This document shows, in pieces, positions 26,401 to 35,065 of a stretch of DNA of 64,000 bases. How positions within the stretch are numbered: the stretch's first letter is position 1; every line of letters begins with the position of its first letter. The notes below the pieces were generated by a model. The model was given only the letters and a program-made list of their open reading frames with translations, made no database searches and was not told the origin of the DNA. The stretch is from Rhodopseudomonas palustris (GTDB lineage: Bacteria; Pseudomonadota; Alphaproteobacteria; Rhizobiales; Xanthobacteraceae). The translations under genes and the position numbers were made by a program. The stretch covers positions 744,001 to 808,000 of the forward strand of contig NZ_CP041387.1 of the NCBI RefSeq assembly GCF_007005445.1, written 5' to 3'.

Positions 26401-27726
26401 ATGATCCGACCGCTGTCCTGGCTCGGCATTGTTCGGATGGGGCTGGTGCAGACCGGCCTCGGTGCGATCGTGGTCCTGACCACCTCGACGCTCAACCGGG
26501 TGATGGTGGTGGAGCTGGCATTGCCGGCGATGCTGCCGGGCGCCCTGGTCGCGATCCACTACGCGCTGCAAGTCTTCCGTCCCGCCTGGGGCCACGGCTC
26601 CGATCGCGGCGCGCGCCGCACGCCATGGATCATCGGCGGCATGGCGGTGCTGGCGCTCGGCGGCTTCCTGGCCGCGGTGGCGACCGCGTGGATGACGGTG
26701 CAGCCGCTGCTCGGCATGGCGCTGGCGGTGGTCGCATTCTGTCTGATCGGCGGCGGGGTCGGCGCAGCCGGCACCTCGCTGCTGGTCCTGCTCGCCAAGC
26801 GAACCGACGAAAAGCGTCGCGCGGCGGCGGCCACCATCGTTTGGGTGATGATGATCGCCGGTTTCATCGTCACCACGGCGATCGCCGGGCATCTGCTCGA
26901 CCCGTTCTCGCCGCAGCGGCTGGTCGCGGTGTCGGGCAGCGTGTCGCTGATCGCGATGGCGCTGACCCTGCTCGGCGTGTGGGGCGTCGAAGGGCGCGGC
27001 GGCGCGCCGGCGCCTGCCGCCAAGCCGGCGGCACAGCAGGAGTCTTTCCGCAAGGCGTTCGCGGACGTCTGGCACGAGCCGCAGGCGCGGCGTTTCGCGA
27101 TCTTCGTGTTCGTGTCGATGCTCGCCTACAGCGCCCAGGATCTGATCCTCGAGCCGTTCGCCGGCGCGGTGTTCGGCTTCACTCCCGGGGAGACCACCAA
27201 GCTGTCCAGCGTGCAGCACGGCGGCACGCTGATCGGCATGGCGATGGTACCGATCATCGGCGCGCTGTTTCCGAAATCGCGCGGCAATCTGCAAGTGTGG
27301 ACCATCGGCGGCTGTGTCGCTTCGGCGATCGCGCTGCTCGGCTTGTCGACCGCCGCGATCGTCGGGCCGTCCTGGCCGCTGCGGAGCACGGTGTTCATGC
27401 TCGGCGTCACCAACGGCGCCTATGCGGTCGCGGCGATCGGCTCGATGATGGAATTGGTCGGTGCCGGCGGCGAGAATCGCGAAGGCGTGCGGATGGGACT
27501 GTGGGGCGCCGCTCAGGCGATCGCATTCGGCGTCGGCGGCTTCATCGGTACGCTGGCGAGCGATCTGGCTCGCCTGATCCTCGGGGCGCCGGCCCTGTCC
27601 TATGCGGTGGTGTTCGCCGCCGAGGCCGGTTTGTTCGTCGCGTCCGCAGCGATGGCGGTGTGGGTGCATCGCGCACAGCACCGCCGTGTCGCAGATTTGT
27701 CCAGTCCAGCAGTCGCCGGAGGTTGA
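26401..27726 (+). CDS. PucC/BCD family transporter-like protein (bch2/Orf428 type)
   Basis: This is a 441-residue, roughly 12-helix MFS-type protein of the PucC/LhaA (bacteriochlorophyll delivery) family. The conserved N-terminal pattern GAIVVLTTSTLNRVMVVELALPA and the RRTPWIIGG loop are present, as are the KRTDEKRRAAAATIVWVMMI segment and the mid-protein SAQDLILEPFAG motif. In purple bacteria the copy between bchG and bchP is called Orf428 or bch2; family members help supply pigment to antenna complexes, but the exact cargo of this one is unproven. It is coupled to bchG and bchP by short gaps of 2 and 1 bases. Confidence 0.9.
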   Translation: MIRPLSWLGIVRMGLVQTGLGAIVVLTTSTLNRVMVVELALPAMLPGALVAIHYALQVFRPAWGHGSDRGARRTPWIIGGMAVLALGGFLAAVATAWMTVQPLLGMALAVVAFCLIGGGVGAAGTSLLVLLAKRTDEKRRAAAATIVWVMMIAGFIVTTAIAGHLLDPFSPQRLVAVSGSVSLIAMALTLLGVWGVEGRGGAPAPAAKPAAQQESFRKAFADVWHEPQARRFAIFVFVSMLAYSAQDLILEPFAGAVFGFTPGETTKLSSVQHGGTLIGMAMVPIIGALFPKSRGNLQVWTIGGCVASAIALLGLSTAAIVGPSWPLRSTVFMLGVTNGAYAVAAIGSMMELVGAGGENREGVRMGLWGAAQAIAFGVGGFIGTLASDLARLILGAPALSYAVVFAAEAGLFVASAAMAVWVHRAQHRRVADLSSPAVAGG

Positions 27727-27727
27727 A

Positions 27728-28933
27728 ATGACCGAGAGCTCCGCAATTTACGATGTCGTTGTCGTCGGCGGCGGCCCCGCCGGCGCCACTGCGGCTTGCG
27801 ATCTGGCGCGTGCCGGCAAGCGGGTGGTGCTGCTCGACCGCGCCGGCCGCATCAAGCCGTGCGGCGGCGCAATCCCGCCGCGTGCGATCCACGATTTCGC
27901 GATTCCCGACAGCATGCTGGTGGCGAAGATCCGCTCGGCCCGGATGGTGTCGCCGAGCAATGTCGAAGTCGACATGCCGATCGACGGCGGTTTCGTCGGC
28001 ATGGTCGACCGCGAGCATTTCGACGAGTGGCTGCGCCAGCGCGCCGCCACAGTCGGCGCCGAACGGCGCACCGGCCTGTTCAAGCGGTTCAGCCGCGACG
28101 AATCCGGCGTCAACACCGTGCACTACGAGGCGCGTCAGGCCGACGGCTCGATGGCCGATCAGACGGTGCGCTGCCGTGCGATCATCGGCGCCGACGGCGC
28201 AGTGTCCGGCGTGGCGCGGCAGTTCCTGCCCGACGCCGACCGTGTGCCGTTCGTGTTCGCGTATCACGAGATCATCAAGACGCCGCGTCCGGAGCAGAAG
28301 GCCGCCTACGAAGGCGCCCGCTGCGACGTGTACTATCAGGGCCAGGTCTCGCCGGATTTCTACGGCTGGGTTTTTCCGCATGGCGACACCGTCAGCGTCG
28401 GCACCGGCTCGATGCACAAGGGCTTCTCGCTGCGCGATTCGGTGGCGGAGCTGCGCAAGGCAACCGGGCTCGACGAGGTCGAGACCATCCGCAAGGAGGG
28501 GGCGCCGATCCCGCTGCATCCGCTGCCGCGCTGGGACGACGGCCACAGCGTGCTGCTGGCCGGCGACGCCGCCGGCGTGGTGGCGCCGGCCTCGGGCGAG
28601 GGGATCTATTACGCGCTGCTCGGCGGCCGTCTCGCGGCCGAAGCGGTCGGCGAGTTCCTGCAGACCGCCGACGCCAAGGCGCTGAAGCTGGCGCGCAAGC
28701 GCTTCATGCGCGCGAACGGCTCGGTGTTCCGCATTCTCGGCCTGATGCAGTGGTACTGGTACGCCAACGACAAGCGCCGCGAACAATTCGTCAGCATCTG
28801 CCGCGATCGCGACGTCCAGAAGTTGACGTGGGACTCGTATATGAACAAAAAGCTGGTCCGGGCCAAGCCGATCGCCCATGTCCGGATCTTCTTCAAGAAC
28901 CTGGCCCACATGACGGGGCTGGCTTCGGTTTGA
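27728..28933 (+). CDS. bchP: Geranylgeranyl reductase (bacteriochlorophyll)
   Basis: BchP reduces the geranylgeranyl tail of bacteriochlorophyll stepwise to phytyl. The 401-residue flavoprotein has the N-terminal FAD motif VVVGGGPAGATAACDLARAGK, followed by the DRAGRIKPCGGAIPP segment, and the second FAD motif in LLAGDAAGVVAPASGEGIYYA near residue 280. ATG 27728 lies one base after the MFS stop, with GGAGG about eight bases upstream inside that gene. Its stop is followed by tspO, which may be translationally linked. Confidence 0.96.
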   Translation: MTESSAIYDVVVVGGGPAGATAACDLARAGKRVVLLDRAGRIKPCGGAIPPRAIHDFAIPDSMLVAKIRSARMVSPSNVEVDMPIDGGFVGMVDREHFDEWLRQRAATVGAERRTGLFKRFSRDESGVNTVHYEARQADGSMADQTVRCRAIIGADGAVSGVARQFLPDADRVPFVFAYHEIIKTPRPEQKAAYEGARCDVYYQGQVSPDFYGWVFPHGDTVSVGTGSMHKGFSLRDSVAELRKATGLDEVETIRKEGAPIPLHPLPRWDDGHSVLLAGDAAGVVAPASGEGIYYALLGGRLAAEAVGEFLQTADAKALKLARKRFMRANGSVFRILGLMQWYWYANDKRREQFVSICRDRDVQKLTWDSYMNKKLVRAKPIAHVRIFFKNLAHMTGLASV

Positions 28934-28953
28934 TTGCTACAGGCGGTGGCCTT

Positions 28954-29418
28954 GTGAATCCGATCTTCGTTGCGGCTGCCGTCGCGCTCTTTGTCGGTCT
29001 GCTCGGTGGTTCGCTGACCGACACCGGAACTTGGTATCAGAGCCTGGTGAAGCCCTGGTGGCAGCCGCCGGACTGGGCGTTCGGTCCGGCCTGGACGGTG
29101 ATCTTCGCGCTCGCCGCGATGTCGGCGGTGTACGCCTGGCGGGGCGCCCGCACCCGCGCCCAGCGCGACTGGGTGATCGGCCTGTTCGCCGCCAACGGCT
29201 TCTTCAACGTGCTGTGGAGCATGTTGTTCTTCACGGTGCGGCGGCCGGATTGGGCGCTGCTCGAAGTGCCGCTGCTGTGGCTGTCGGTGCTGGCCGGCGT
29301 CGTGGTGTTTTGGCGCAGCGCCCGCACCGCGAGTTACTACCTGCTGCCGTACCTGGTCTGGGTGACGTTCGCGGCCTACCTCAACTGGACCGTGGTCGCG
29401 CTCAACACGCCGTTCTGA
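28954..29418 (+). CDS. tspO: TspO/MBR family tryptophan-rich sensory protein
   Basis: This 154-residue protein has five transmembrane helices and is rich in tryptophan. Key family residues appear in WYQSLVKPWWQPPDWAFGPAWTVIF (given here in parts: SLVKPWWQPP and FGPAW) and in the WSMLFF and LPYLVWVTFAAYLNW segments. TspO proteins bind porphyrins and, in Rhodobacter, reduce photosynthesis gene expression in response to oxygen and tetrapyrroles. I chose GTG 28954; a TTG overlapping the bchP stop is possible. Position after bchP fits a tetrapyrrole-responsive role. Confidence 0.92.
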   Translation: MNPIFVAAAVALFVGLLGGSLTDTGTWYQSLVKPWWQPPDWAFGPAWTVIFALAAMSAVYAWRGARTRAQRDWVIGLFAANGFFNVLWSMLFFTVRRPDWALLEVPLLWLSVLAGVVVFWRSARTASYYLLPYLVWVTFAAYLNWTVVALNTPF

Positions 29419-29451
29419 TCGCGCGGCGATGCGGCCACCTCGAGAACTGCC

Positions 29452-29724
29452 ATGCAGATGATGTCCGAACTGTTCGCCGGCGGCACCGTGGTCGACGTGG
29501 TGCTGATCTTCCTGCTGTTCGAGGCGATCGGGGTGATCGGCTATTGGCTCTGGCGCAAGCGCGGCATCGCGCCGGCGGATTTCCTGCCGGGGATGATATC
29601 CGGCGCGCTGATGCTGCTGGCGCTCCGCGCCGTCCTCGCCGGCAGCGGCTGGCTGGTGCCGACGCTGTGCCTGCTGGCGGCGGGCGGGGCGCATCTGGTG
29701 GATGTGCTGCGGCGCTGGCGCTGA
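29452..29724 (+). CDS. Small three-helix membrane protein, unknown
   Basis: The 90-residue protein has about three hydrophobic segments: VVDVVLIFLLFEAIGVIGYWLW (residues 13-34, key part FLLFEAIGVIGYWLW), PGMISGALMLLALRAVLA and LVPTLCLLAAGGAHLVDVLRRW. A positively charged loop RKRGIAP lies between the first two. It is preceded by 33 bases after tspO and looks co-transcribed with it. I do not recognise a named family; similar reading frames are common near tspO in related genomes as far as I recall, but I cannot verify this. Confidence 0.7.
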   Translation: MQMMSELFAGGTVVDVVLIFLLFEAIGVIGYWLWRKRGIAPADFLPGMISGALMLLALRAVLAGSGWLVPTLCLLAAGGAHLVDVLRRWR

Positions 29725-29902
29725 CAGCGGCGCCCTCCGGTCGAGTGCTCGCCGCGGCGCGGTCCAGAATCGTCCGTTCCGGACATTCAATCAACGGCAG
29801 CACTGAGGCCAACATACGATGGCCCGAAAGCACCCAGGCACCAAGGTCCAAGCACGAAGGTCCAAGCACACAGGCCCAGCCCCAAGGCCCCGAAAGCACG
29901 AA

Positions 29903-29930
29903 GGGCTCCGGTTCGTGTGAACCGAAGCCC
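29903..29930 (-). terminator. Stem-loop downstream of cytochrome c2 gene
   Basis: GGGCT-c-CGGTTC (29903-29914) pairs with GAACCG-a-AGCCC (29919-29930) around a GTGT loop, with one internal mismatch. It lies 33 bases past the cycA stop on the minus strand. No clear T-run follows, so termination strength is uncertain. The region left of it, 29725-29902, carries no gene and includes a 14-bp-period tandem repeat at 29843-29869. Confidence 0.6.
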
Positions 29931-29963
29931 TCGTGCCGCTAGACGTCAGCGAGTTGTGACGAC

Positions 29964-30383
29964 TTACTTGAGCGTGGCGAGATAGGCCACCACGTCCTTG
30001 CGCTGCTGCTCGTTGGCGAGCTTGAAGGTCATCTTGGTGACGCCGACCGCCTGATCAGCCTTGCCCTTTTCGGTCAAGAACTTCTTCAGGAAGGCGTTCG
30101 GATCGGCCAGATACGGAACGATGTTGTCGGCGGTCCAGACCAGACCCGCTTCGCCCGAATTGTGGTTCAGCGGCGAATAGGTGAAGCCCGCGGCGGTGCC
30201 CGCCTTGCGGCCGACCACGCCGGCCAGCGCCGGACCGACCATGTTCTTGTCGGCGCGGTGGCAGGTCATGCACTGCTTGAACACCGCCTCGCCCGCCTTG
30301 GCATCCTGCGCCGAGGCAGTCCCGATCGACAGGGATCCTGCGGTAGCGGCGATGCTGACAATAGTGAGAAGTTTTTTGACCAC
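29964..30383 (-). CDS. cycA: Cytochrome c2
   Basis: This periplasmic c-type cytochrome most likely carries electrons from the cytochrome bc1 complex to the reaction centre. The 139-residue precursor has a signal peptide (VKKLLTIVSIAATAGSLSIG, cleavage after TASA). The heme motif CMTCH is at about residue 38 and the axial methionine is in VTKMTFKL. The start is GTG 30381-30383 because AAGGAG lies 7 bases before it and the signal peptide begins here; the longer frame adds 24 arginine-rich residues. There is no pufC in this cluster, which makes this gene the obvious donor. Confidence 0.94.
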   Translation of the reverse strand: MVKKLLTIVSIAATAGSLSIGTASAQDAKAGEAVFKQCMTCHRADKNMVGPALAGVVGRKAGTAAGFTYSPLNHNSGEAGLVWTADNIVPYLADPNAFLKKFLTEKGKADQAVGVTKMTFKLANEQQRKDVVAYLATLK

Positions 30384-30705
30384 GTCTCTCTCCTTAAGAA
30401 CCCGTCCTGGCGTCCAGCGACCCCGGGCCTCGTAGGCCACGACAAACAGTCGCATCCAAACCCGTTCTGGTCGGTTCTGTAAAGTCGTTCTAACCCAGAT
30501 GCGGACCGATGGTTCGACGCATTTGTGCTAGATGACGTTGATCTGTCGAAATTATATTACCGGCTAGTCAATTCGGCTAATTTTTCATTGCCGGCCGGTG
30601 ACGACCACTTGTCAAGCGCCCGCAGTGCGCCTAAGTGCTTGGCTGCACGGCAGTGTTCCTCGACAATGCGTCGTAATGACGCCCTGCTGTGTGCGAGCGG
30701 AGTTG
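30384..30705. other. Divergent intergenic region between cycA and ppsR
   Basis: The region contains the cycA ribosome site at its left end and an AT-rich patch (about 30545-30590) with repeated CGGCTA. A weak TGT-N12-ACC resemblance to a PpsR site is at 30478-30495. Both the cycA and ppsR-bphP promoters must lie here; I cannot fix them. The ppsR frame stays open back to 30598, so a longer N-terminus is possible. Confidence 0.5.
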
Positions 30706-32103
30706 ATGGCCCCGAAATCCGTTCATGCCGACATTACCCTTCTGCTCGATATGGAGGGTGTGATTCGCGAAGCCACTTTGTCTCCGGCAATGGCGGCTGA
30801 AAGCGTTGACGGTTGGCTGGGTCGGCTCTGGAGCGACATCGCGGGCGACGGCGGCGGCGAAAAGGTTCGCCGGATGGTCGAAGACGCAAGGCGCAGCGGA
30901 ATATCCGCCTTCCGGCAAATCAATCAGCCGTTCCCGAGCGGCATCGAAATCCCGATCGAATTCACCACGATGCTGCTGGGCGATCGCACCGGCATGATCG
31001 CGGTCGGCAAGAACATGCAGGCGGTCTCCGAGCTGCATTCCCGGCTGATGGCCGCGCAGCAGGCGATGGAGCGGGACTACTGGCGATTGCGCGAGCTGGA
31101 AACGCGCTATCGGCTGGTGTTCGACGCCGCAGCGGACGCGGTGATGATCGTGTCGGCCGGCGACATGCGAATCGTCGAGGCCAACCGTGCGGCGGTCGGG
31201 GCGATCAGCCGCGTCGAGCGCATCAACGACGATGTCGTCGGGCGTGACTTTCTCGCTGAAGTCGCCGCGGCCGATCGCGACGCGGTCCGCGACATGCTGG
31301 CCCAGGTGCGCGAGCGCGGCAGCGCGCTGAGCGTGCTGGTCCATCTCGGCCGCTACGATCGGGCCTGGATGCTGCGCGGCTCGCTGATGTCATCCGAACG
31401 GCGGCAGGTCTTCCTGCTGCACTTCACGCCGGTCACGACCTCGGCGATCCCTGAGGAAGCTGACGACGACTCGGTGCTGCGGGGCCTGATCGACCGGATC
31501 CCCGACGGCTTCGTCGCGCTGGACTCCGACGGCATCGTCCGTCACGCCAATCAGGCGTTCCTCGATCTGGTGCAGGTCGGATCGAAGCCTGCGGCGGTCG
31601 GACGTTCGCTCGGCTGCTGGCTGGGACGGCCGGGTGCCGATCTGACCAGTCTGCTGACCCTGCTGCGGCGTTACAAGACCGTGCGGCTGTATCAGACCAC
31701 GATCCGCGGCGAACTCGGCAGTGAGACCGAGATCGAGGTTTCGGCCGTCGACGGCGATGACGACCAATACATCGGCGTTCTGCTCCGCAACGTCGCGCGT
31801 CGCCTCGGCGAGGCGGACGACAACGATGCCTTGCGTCAGGCGCTCGGCCCGATCAGCAAGCAACTCGGGCGATCCTCGCTGCGAAAGCTGGTCAAGAACG
31901 CGGTCAGCATCGTCGAGCAGCACTACGTCAAGGAAGCCCTGGTGCGATCCAGGGGCAATCGCACGGCGACCGCCGAGTTGCTCGGATTGAGCCGGCAGAG
32001 TCTTTATGCCAAACTCAGCCGCTACGGCTTCGACGATAAAGGTGCGAATTCCGCTGCCGCCGACAAGGACGGGAACGGTCGCTCAGACGACGCAGAGGAT
32101 TGA
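30706..32103 (+). CDS. ppsR: PpsR-type repressor paired with bacteriophytochrome
   Basis: This second PpsR paralogue has 465 residues from ATG 30706. Domains in order: an N-terminal PAS-like domain, a Q-linker helix (AAQQAMERDYWRLRE), two PAS domains and a Fis-type helix-turn-helix (ALVRSRGNRTATAELLGLSRQSLYAKL, key part LGLSRQSLYAKL). It has a single cysteine, Cys304, and none in the DNA-binding domain. The bphP start codon directly follows its stop, so the repressor and light sensor are made together. Known homologues of this copy bind the phytochrome BphP1 and are usually called PpsR2. It likely acts on the TGT-N12-ACA sites listed above. Confidence 0.92.
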   Translation: MAPKSVHADITLLLDMEGVIREATLSPAMAAESVDGWLGRLWSDIAGDGGGEKVRRMVEDARRSGISAFRQINQPFPSGIEIPIEFTTMLLGDRTGMIAVGKNMQAVSELHSRLMAAQQAMERDYWRLRELETRYRLVFDAAADAVMIVSAGDMRIVEANRAAVGAISRVERINDDVVGRDFLAEVAAADRDAVRDMLAQVRERGSALSVLVHLGRYDRAWMLRGSLMSSERRQVFLLHFTPVTTSAIPEEADDDSVLRGLIDRIPDGFVALDSDGIVRHANQAFLDLVQVGSKPAAVGRSLGCWLGRPGADLTSLLTLLRRYKTVRLYQTTIRGELGSETEIEVSAVDGDDDQYIGVLLRNVARRLGEADDNDALRQALGPISKQLGRSSLRKLVKNAVSIVEQHYVKEALVRSRGNRTATAELLGLSRQSLYAKLSRYGFDDKGANSAAADKDGNGRSDDAED

Positions 32104-34299
32104 GTGGCAGGTCATGCCTCCGGTAGCCCCGCATTCGGAACTGCCGATCTTTCGAATTGCGAACTTGAAGAAATCCATCTCGCCGGCTCGATCCAGCCGC
32201 ACGGCGCGCTTCTGGTCGTCAGCGAGCCCGACCATCGCATCATTCAGGCCAGCGCCAACGCGGCGGAGTTCCTGAATATCAGCCGGGTCGTCGGCGTTCC
32301 GCTCGCCGAGATCGACGGCGATCTGTTACTCAAGATCCTGCCGCACCTCGATCCCACCGTCGAAGGCATGCCGATCGCGGTGCGCTGCCGGCTCGGCCGT
32401 CCCGCCGCCGATTTCGACGGTCTGATTCATCGGCCTCCGCAAGGCGGGCTGGTGATCGAGCTGGAGCGTGCCGGGCCGCCGGTCGACCTGACCGGCACGC
32501 TGGCGCCGGCGCTCGAGCGGATTCGTACGGCCGGATCGCTGGGCGCGCTGTGCGACGCCGCCGCGCTGCTGTTCCAGCAGCACACCGGCTACGACCGGGT
32601 GATGGTGTATCGCTTCGACGAGCAGGGCCACGGCGAGGTGTTCTCCGAGCGCCACGTGCCCGGCCTCGAATCCTATCTCGGCAACCGCTACCCGGCGTCC
32701 GACATTCCGCAGATGGCGCGGCGGCTGTACGAGCGCCAGCGTGTCCGCGTGCTTGTCGACGTTGGTTATCAGCCGGTGCCGATCGAGCCACGGCTGTCGC
32801 CTCTCACCGGGCGCGATCTCGACATGTCGGGCTGTTTTCTGCGCTCGATGTCACCGATCCATCTGCAATACCTGAAGAACATGGGCGTGCGCGCCACCCT
32901 GGTGGTGTCGCTGGTGGTCGGCGGCAAGCTGTGGGGGCTGATCGCCTGCCATCACTATCTGCCACGCTTCATTCATTTCGAACTGCGGGCGATCTGCGAG
33001 CTGCTCGCCGAGGCGATGGCGACCCGGATCACCGCGCTCGAGAGCTTCGCGCAGAGCCAGTCGGAGCTGTTCGTCCAGCGGCTCGAGCAGCGCATGATCG
33101 AGTCCATCACCCGGGAAGGCGACTGGCGCGCCGCGATCTTCGACACCACGCAATCGATCCTGCAGCCGCTGCGCGCGGCCGGTTGCGCGCTGGTGTACGA
33201 GGATCAGGTCAGGACCATCGGCGAGGTGCCGTCGACCCAGGACGTCCGCCAGATCGCCGCCTGGTTCGATCGCCAGCCTCGCGCGGCGGTGGCGTCGACC
33301 GCTTCGCTCGGTCTCGATGCTCCGCAGTTCGCGCATCTGACGCGCGCGGCGAGCGGCGTGATGGCCGCACCGATCTCGGATCATCGCGGCGAGTTTCTGA
33401 TGTGGTTTCGCCCCGAGCGCGTTCACACCGTCACCTGGGGCGGCAATCCGGAGAAACCGTTCACGATCGGCGACAGCCCGGCCGACCTGTCGCCGCGGCG
33501 CTCGTTCGCCCAATGGCACCAGGTAGTCGAGGGCACGTCCGATCCCTGGACGGCGGCTGATCTCGCCGCGGCCCGGACCATCGGGCAGATCGTCGCCGAT
33601 ATCGTGCTGCAGTTCCGCGCGGTGCGGACGCTGATCGCCCGCGAACAGTACGAGCAGTTTTCGACCCAGGTTCACGCCTCGGTGCAGCCGGTGCTGATCA
33701 CCGACCCGGGCGGTGGCATCCTGCTGATGAACGACGCGTTTCGCGCGATGCTGCCGTCCGGCGCGCCGCCCGCGGCGCATCTGAGCGATCTCGCCGGCCT
33801 GTTCGTCGAACAGCAGGAGTTCCTGCGCAATACCGCGGAGCTGGTCGATCACGGCCGCGGCTGGCGCGGCGAAGTGATGCTGCGCGGTCCCGGCAACACC
33901 CAGTCTCCGTTGACGGTTCGTGCCGATCCGGTGACGCGGTCGGAGGATCAGGCGCTCGGCTTCGTTCTGATCTTCAGCGATGCAACCGATCGCCGCACCG
34001 CGGAGGCGGCGCGTGCGAGATTTCAGGAAGGCATTCTCGCCAGCGCGCGGACCGGCGTGCGGCTCGATTCCAAGTCCGACCTGGTCCACGAGAAGCTGCT
34101 GTCGGCCTTGGTCGAGAACGCGCAGCTTGCGGCGCTGGAAATCACCTACGGGGTCGAGACCGGGCGGATCGCCGAGCTGCTGGAAGGCGTCCGCCAGTCG
34201 ATGCTGCGCACCGCCGAAGTGCTCGGCCATCTGGTGCAGCACGCCGCCCGCACGGCGGGCAGCGACACCGTCGACGGCGATCCGAAGAGCAGGGCGTAG
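32104..34299 (+). CDS. bphP: Bacteriophytochrome BphP1 (kinase-less, PAS output)
   Basis: This red/far-red photoreceptor (731 residues) uses biliverdin and controls photosynthesis genes by relieving PpsR repression. The photosensory core is PAS-GAF-PHY: biliverdin-binding Cys19 (LSNCELEE), the GAF motif PASDIPQMARR, and the PHY tongue motif with PRRSFAQW. The output part has a PAS domain (about 525-640) and a helical C-terminus, but no HATPase domain or phospho-acceptor H-box that I can see, so it signals by protein contact. GTG 32104 follows the ppsR stop directly with AGAGGA upstream. The frame is complete, unlike what I recall for strain CGA009. Confidence 0.95.
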   Translation: MAGHASGSPAFGTADLSNCELEEIHLAGSIQPHGALLVVSEPDHRIIQASANAAEFLNISRVVGVPLAEIDGDLLLKILPHLDPTVEGMPIAVRCRLGRPAADFDGLIHRPPQGGLVIELERAGPPVDLTGTLAPALERIRTAGSLGALCDAAALLFQQHTGYDRVMVYRFDEQGHGEVFSERHVPGLESYLGNRYPASDIPQMARRLYERQRVRVLVDVGYQPVPIEPRLSPLTGRDLDMSGCFLRSMSPIHLQYLKNMGVRATLVVSLVVGGKLWGLIACHHYLPRFIHFELRAICELLAEAMATRITALESFAQSQSELFVQRLEQRMIESITREGDWRAAIFDTTQSILQPLRAAGCALVYEDQVRTIGEVPSTQDVRQIAAWFDRQPRAAVASTASLGLDAPQFAHLTRAASGVMAAPISDHRGEFLMWFRPERVHTVTWGGNPEKPFTIGDSPADLSPRRSFAQWHQVVEGTSDPWTAADLAAARTIGQIVADIVLQFRAVRTLIAREQYEQFSTQVHASVQPVLITDPGGGILLMNDAFRAMLPSGAPPAAHLSDLAGLFVEQQEFLRNTAELVDHGRGWRGEVMLRGPGNTQSPLTVRADPVTRSEDQALGFVLIFSDATDRRTAEAARARFQEGILASARTGVRLDSKSDLVHEKLLSALVENAQLAALEITYGVETGRIAELLEGVRQSMLRTAEVLGHLVQHAARTAGSDTVDGDPKSRA

Positions 34300-34315
34300 G
34301 AGCGCTGCGGCGCTC
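34300..34315. terminator. Short hairpin between convergent bphP and hmuO
   Basis: A GAGCGC/GCGCTC 6-bp stem with a TGCG loop follows the bphP stop directly. No T-run follows. It is a weak candidate for a shared terminator. Confidence 0.35.
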
Positions 34316-34329
34316 GGCCGCGGGCGCGG

Positions 34330-35016
34330 TCAGACGGTGACTGCGCGATCCGCGAGATGTTGCTGGACTGCGACCGACAGCGCGATGTTGCAGGTGAACG
34401 CCGCTGCGCCTTCCTCGATGATCGCCGCGGCATCGGGCGCCGCCGCTCCGGCCTGTTCCAGCGCCTCGCGATACTCGGTCTTCAATGCGCCCGGATCGCC
34501 GATCGCCGAAAAGTCGTAATGCGCCAATTCGGCAGGGCCGAGCTGCATCGTCTTCTCCAGCAGCCGGCGCACGATCTGTCCGCCGTTGAGATCGCCGAGA
34601 TAGCGGGTGTAGGCGTGCGCGATCAGCCGGCTGCCGTCGCCTTCGCTCGCCTCCGCGATACGGTCCGCATAGGCTTCGGCCGCAGGCAGCACCGGAAGCT
34701 GATCGTTCCAACCGGTGCCGGCGAGTGCGACGAGATCGGCTTCGATCGCAGGAGTGCGAGCCAGCGAATGCGCCGCCAGCGGCGCAAGGATCGGATTGTC
34801 GCGATGTCGCGCGATGCCGGCTTCGATCGCCCGATAGGCGGGATGCAGATTGCGCAGCAACAGCGTGTAGCCGTCGCGGGTCGCCGTGCCGCGCAGAATC
34901 TCCGCGACGATTCCGGTGCGCTCCGCTTCGAGATGCAGCGCGCGCGTCCGAAGATAAAGAGCTGTCACGACGCTCGCGTCGTTTTCCGCCTGAACCACTG
35001 CCATACGAGCCTCCAT
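34330..35016 (-). CDS. hmuO: Heme oxygenase (biliverdin-producing)
   Basis: This 228-residue all-helical heme oxygenase opens heme to biliverdin, the chromophore needed by the convergent bphP. The proximal heme ligand is His28 in TRALHLEAE, and the distal-helix GDLNGGQ motif (YTRYLGDLNGGQIVRR) is intact, so it should be active. Met5 is a possible alternative start. It lies 49 bases after aerR on the same strand and is probably co-transcribed with it. The symbol hmuO is used generically; bphO would also fit. Confidence 0.92.
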   Translation of the reverse strand: MEARMAVVQAENDASVVTALYLRTRALHLEAERTGIVAEILRGTATRDGYTLLLRNLHPAYRAIEAGIARHRDNPILAPLAAHSLARTPAIEADLVALAGTGWNDQLPVLPAAEAYADRIAEASEGDGSRLIAHAYTRYLGDLNGGQIVRRLLEKTMQLGPAELAHYDFSAIGDPGALKTEYREALEQAGAAAPDAAAIIEEGAAAFTCNIALSVAVQQHLADRAVTV

Positions 35017-35065
35017 GATGAGACCCTATAGCAGGGCAATCGGGTTACTGCGAACAAGAACCAGT

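Noticed and set aside
30478..30495. PpsR site in the cycA-ppsR gap
   Set aside because: TGT-N12-ACC has a mismatch and no partner at 8 bp, so it is too weak to call.
30598..30705. Longer N-terminus for the bphP-linked PpsR
   Set aside because: The extra 36 residues include Cys-rich, non-PAS-like sequence; the 465-residue form from 30706 matches the usual length of this paralogue.
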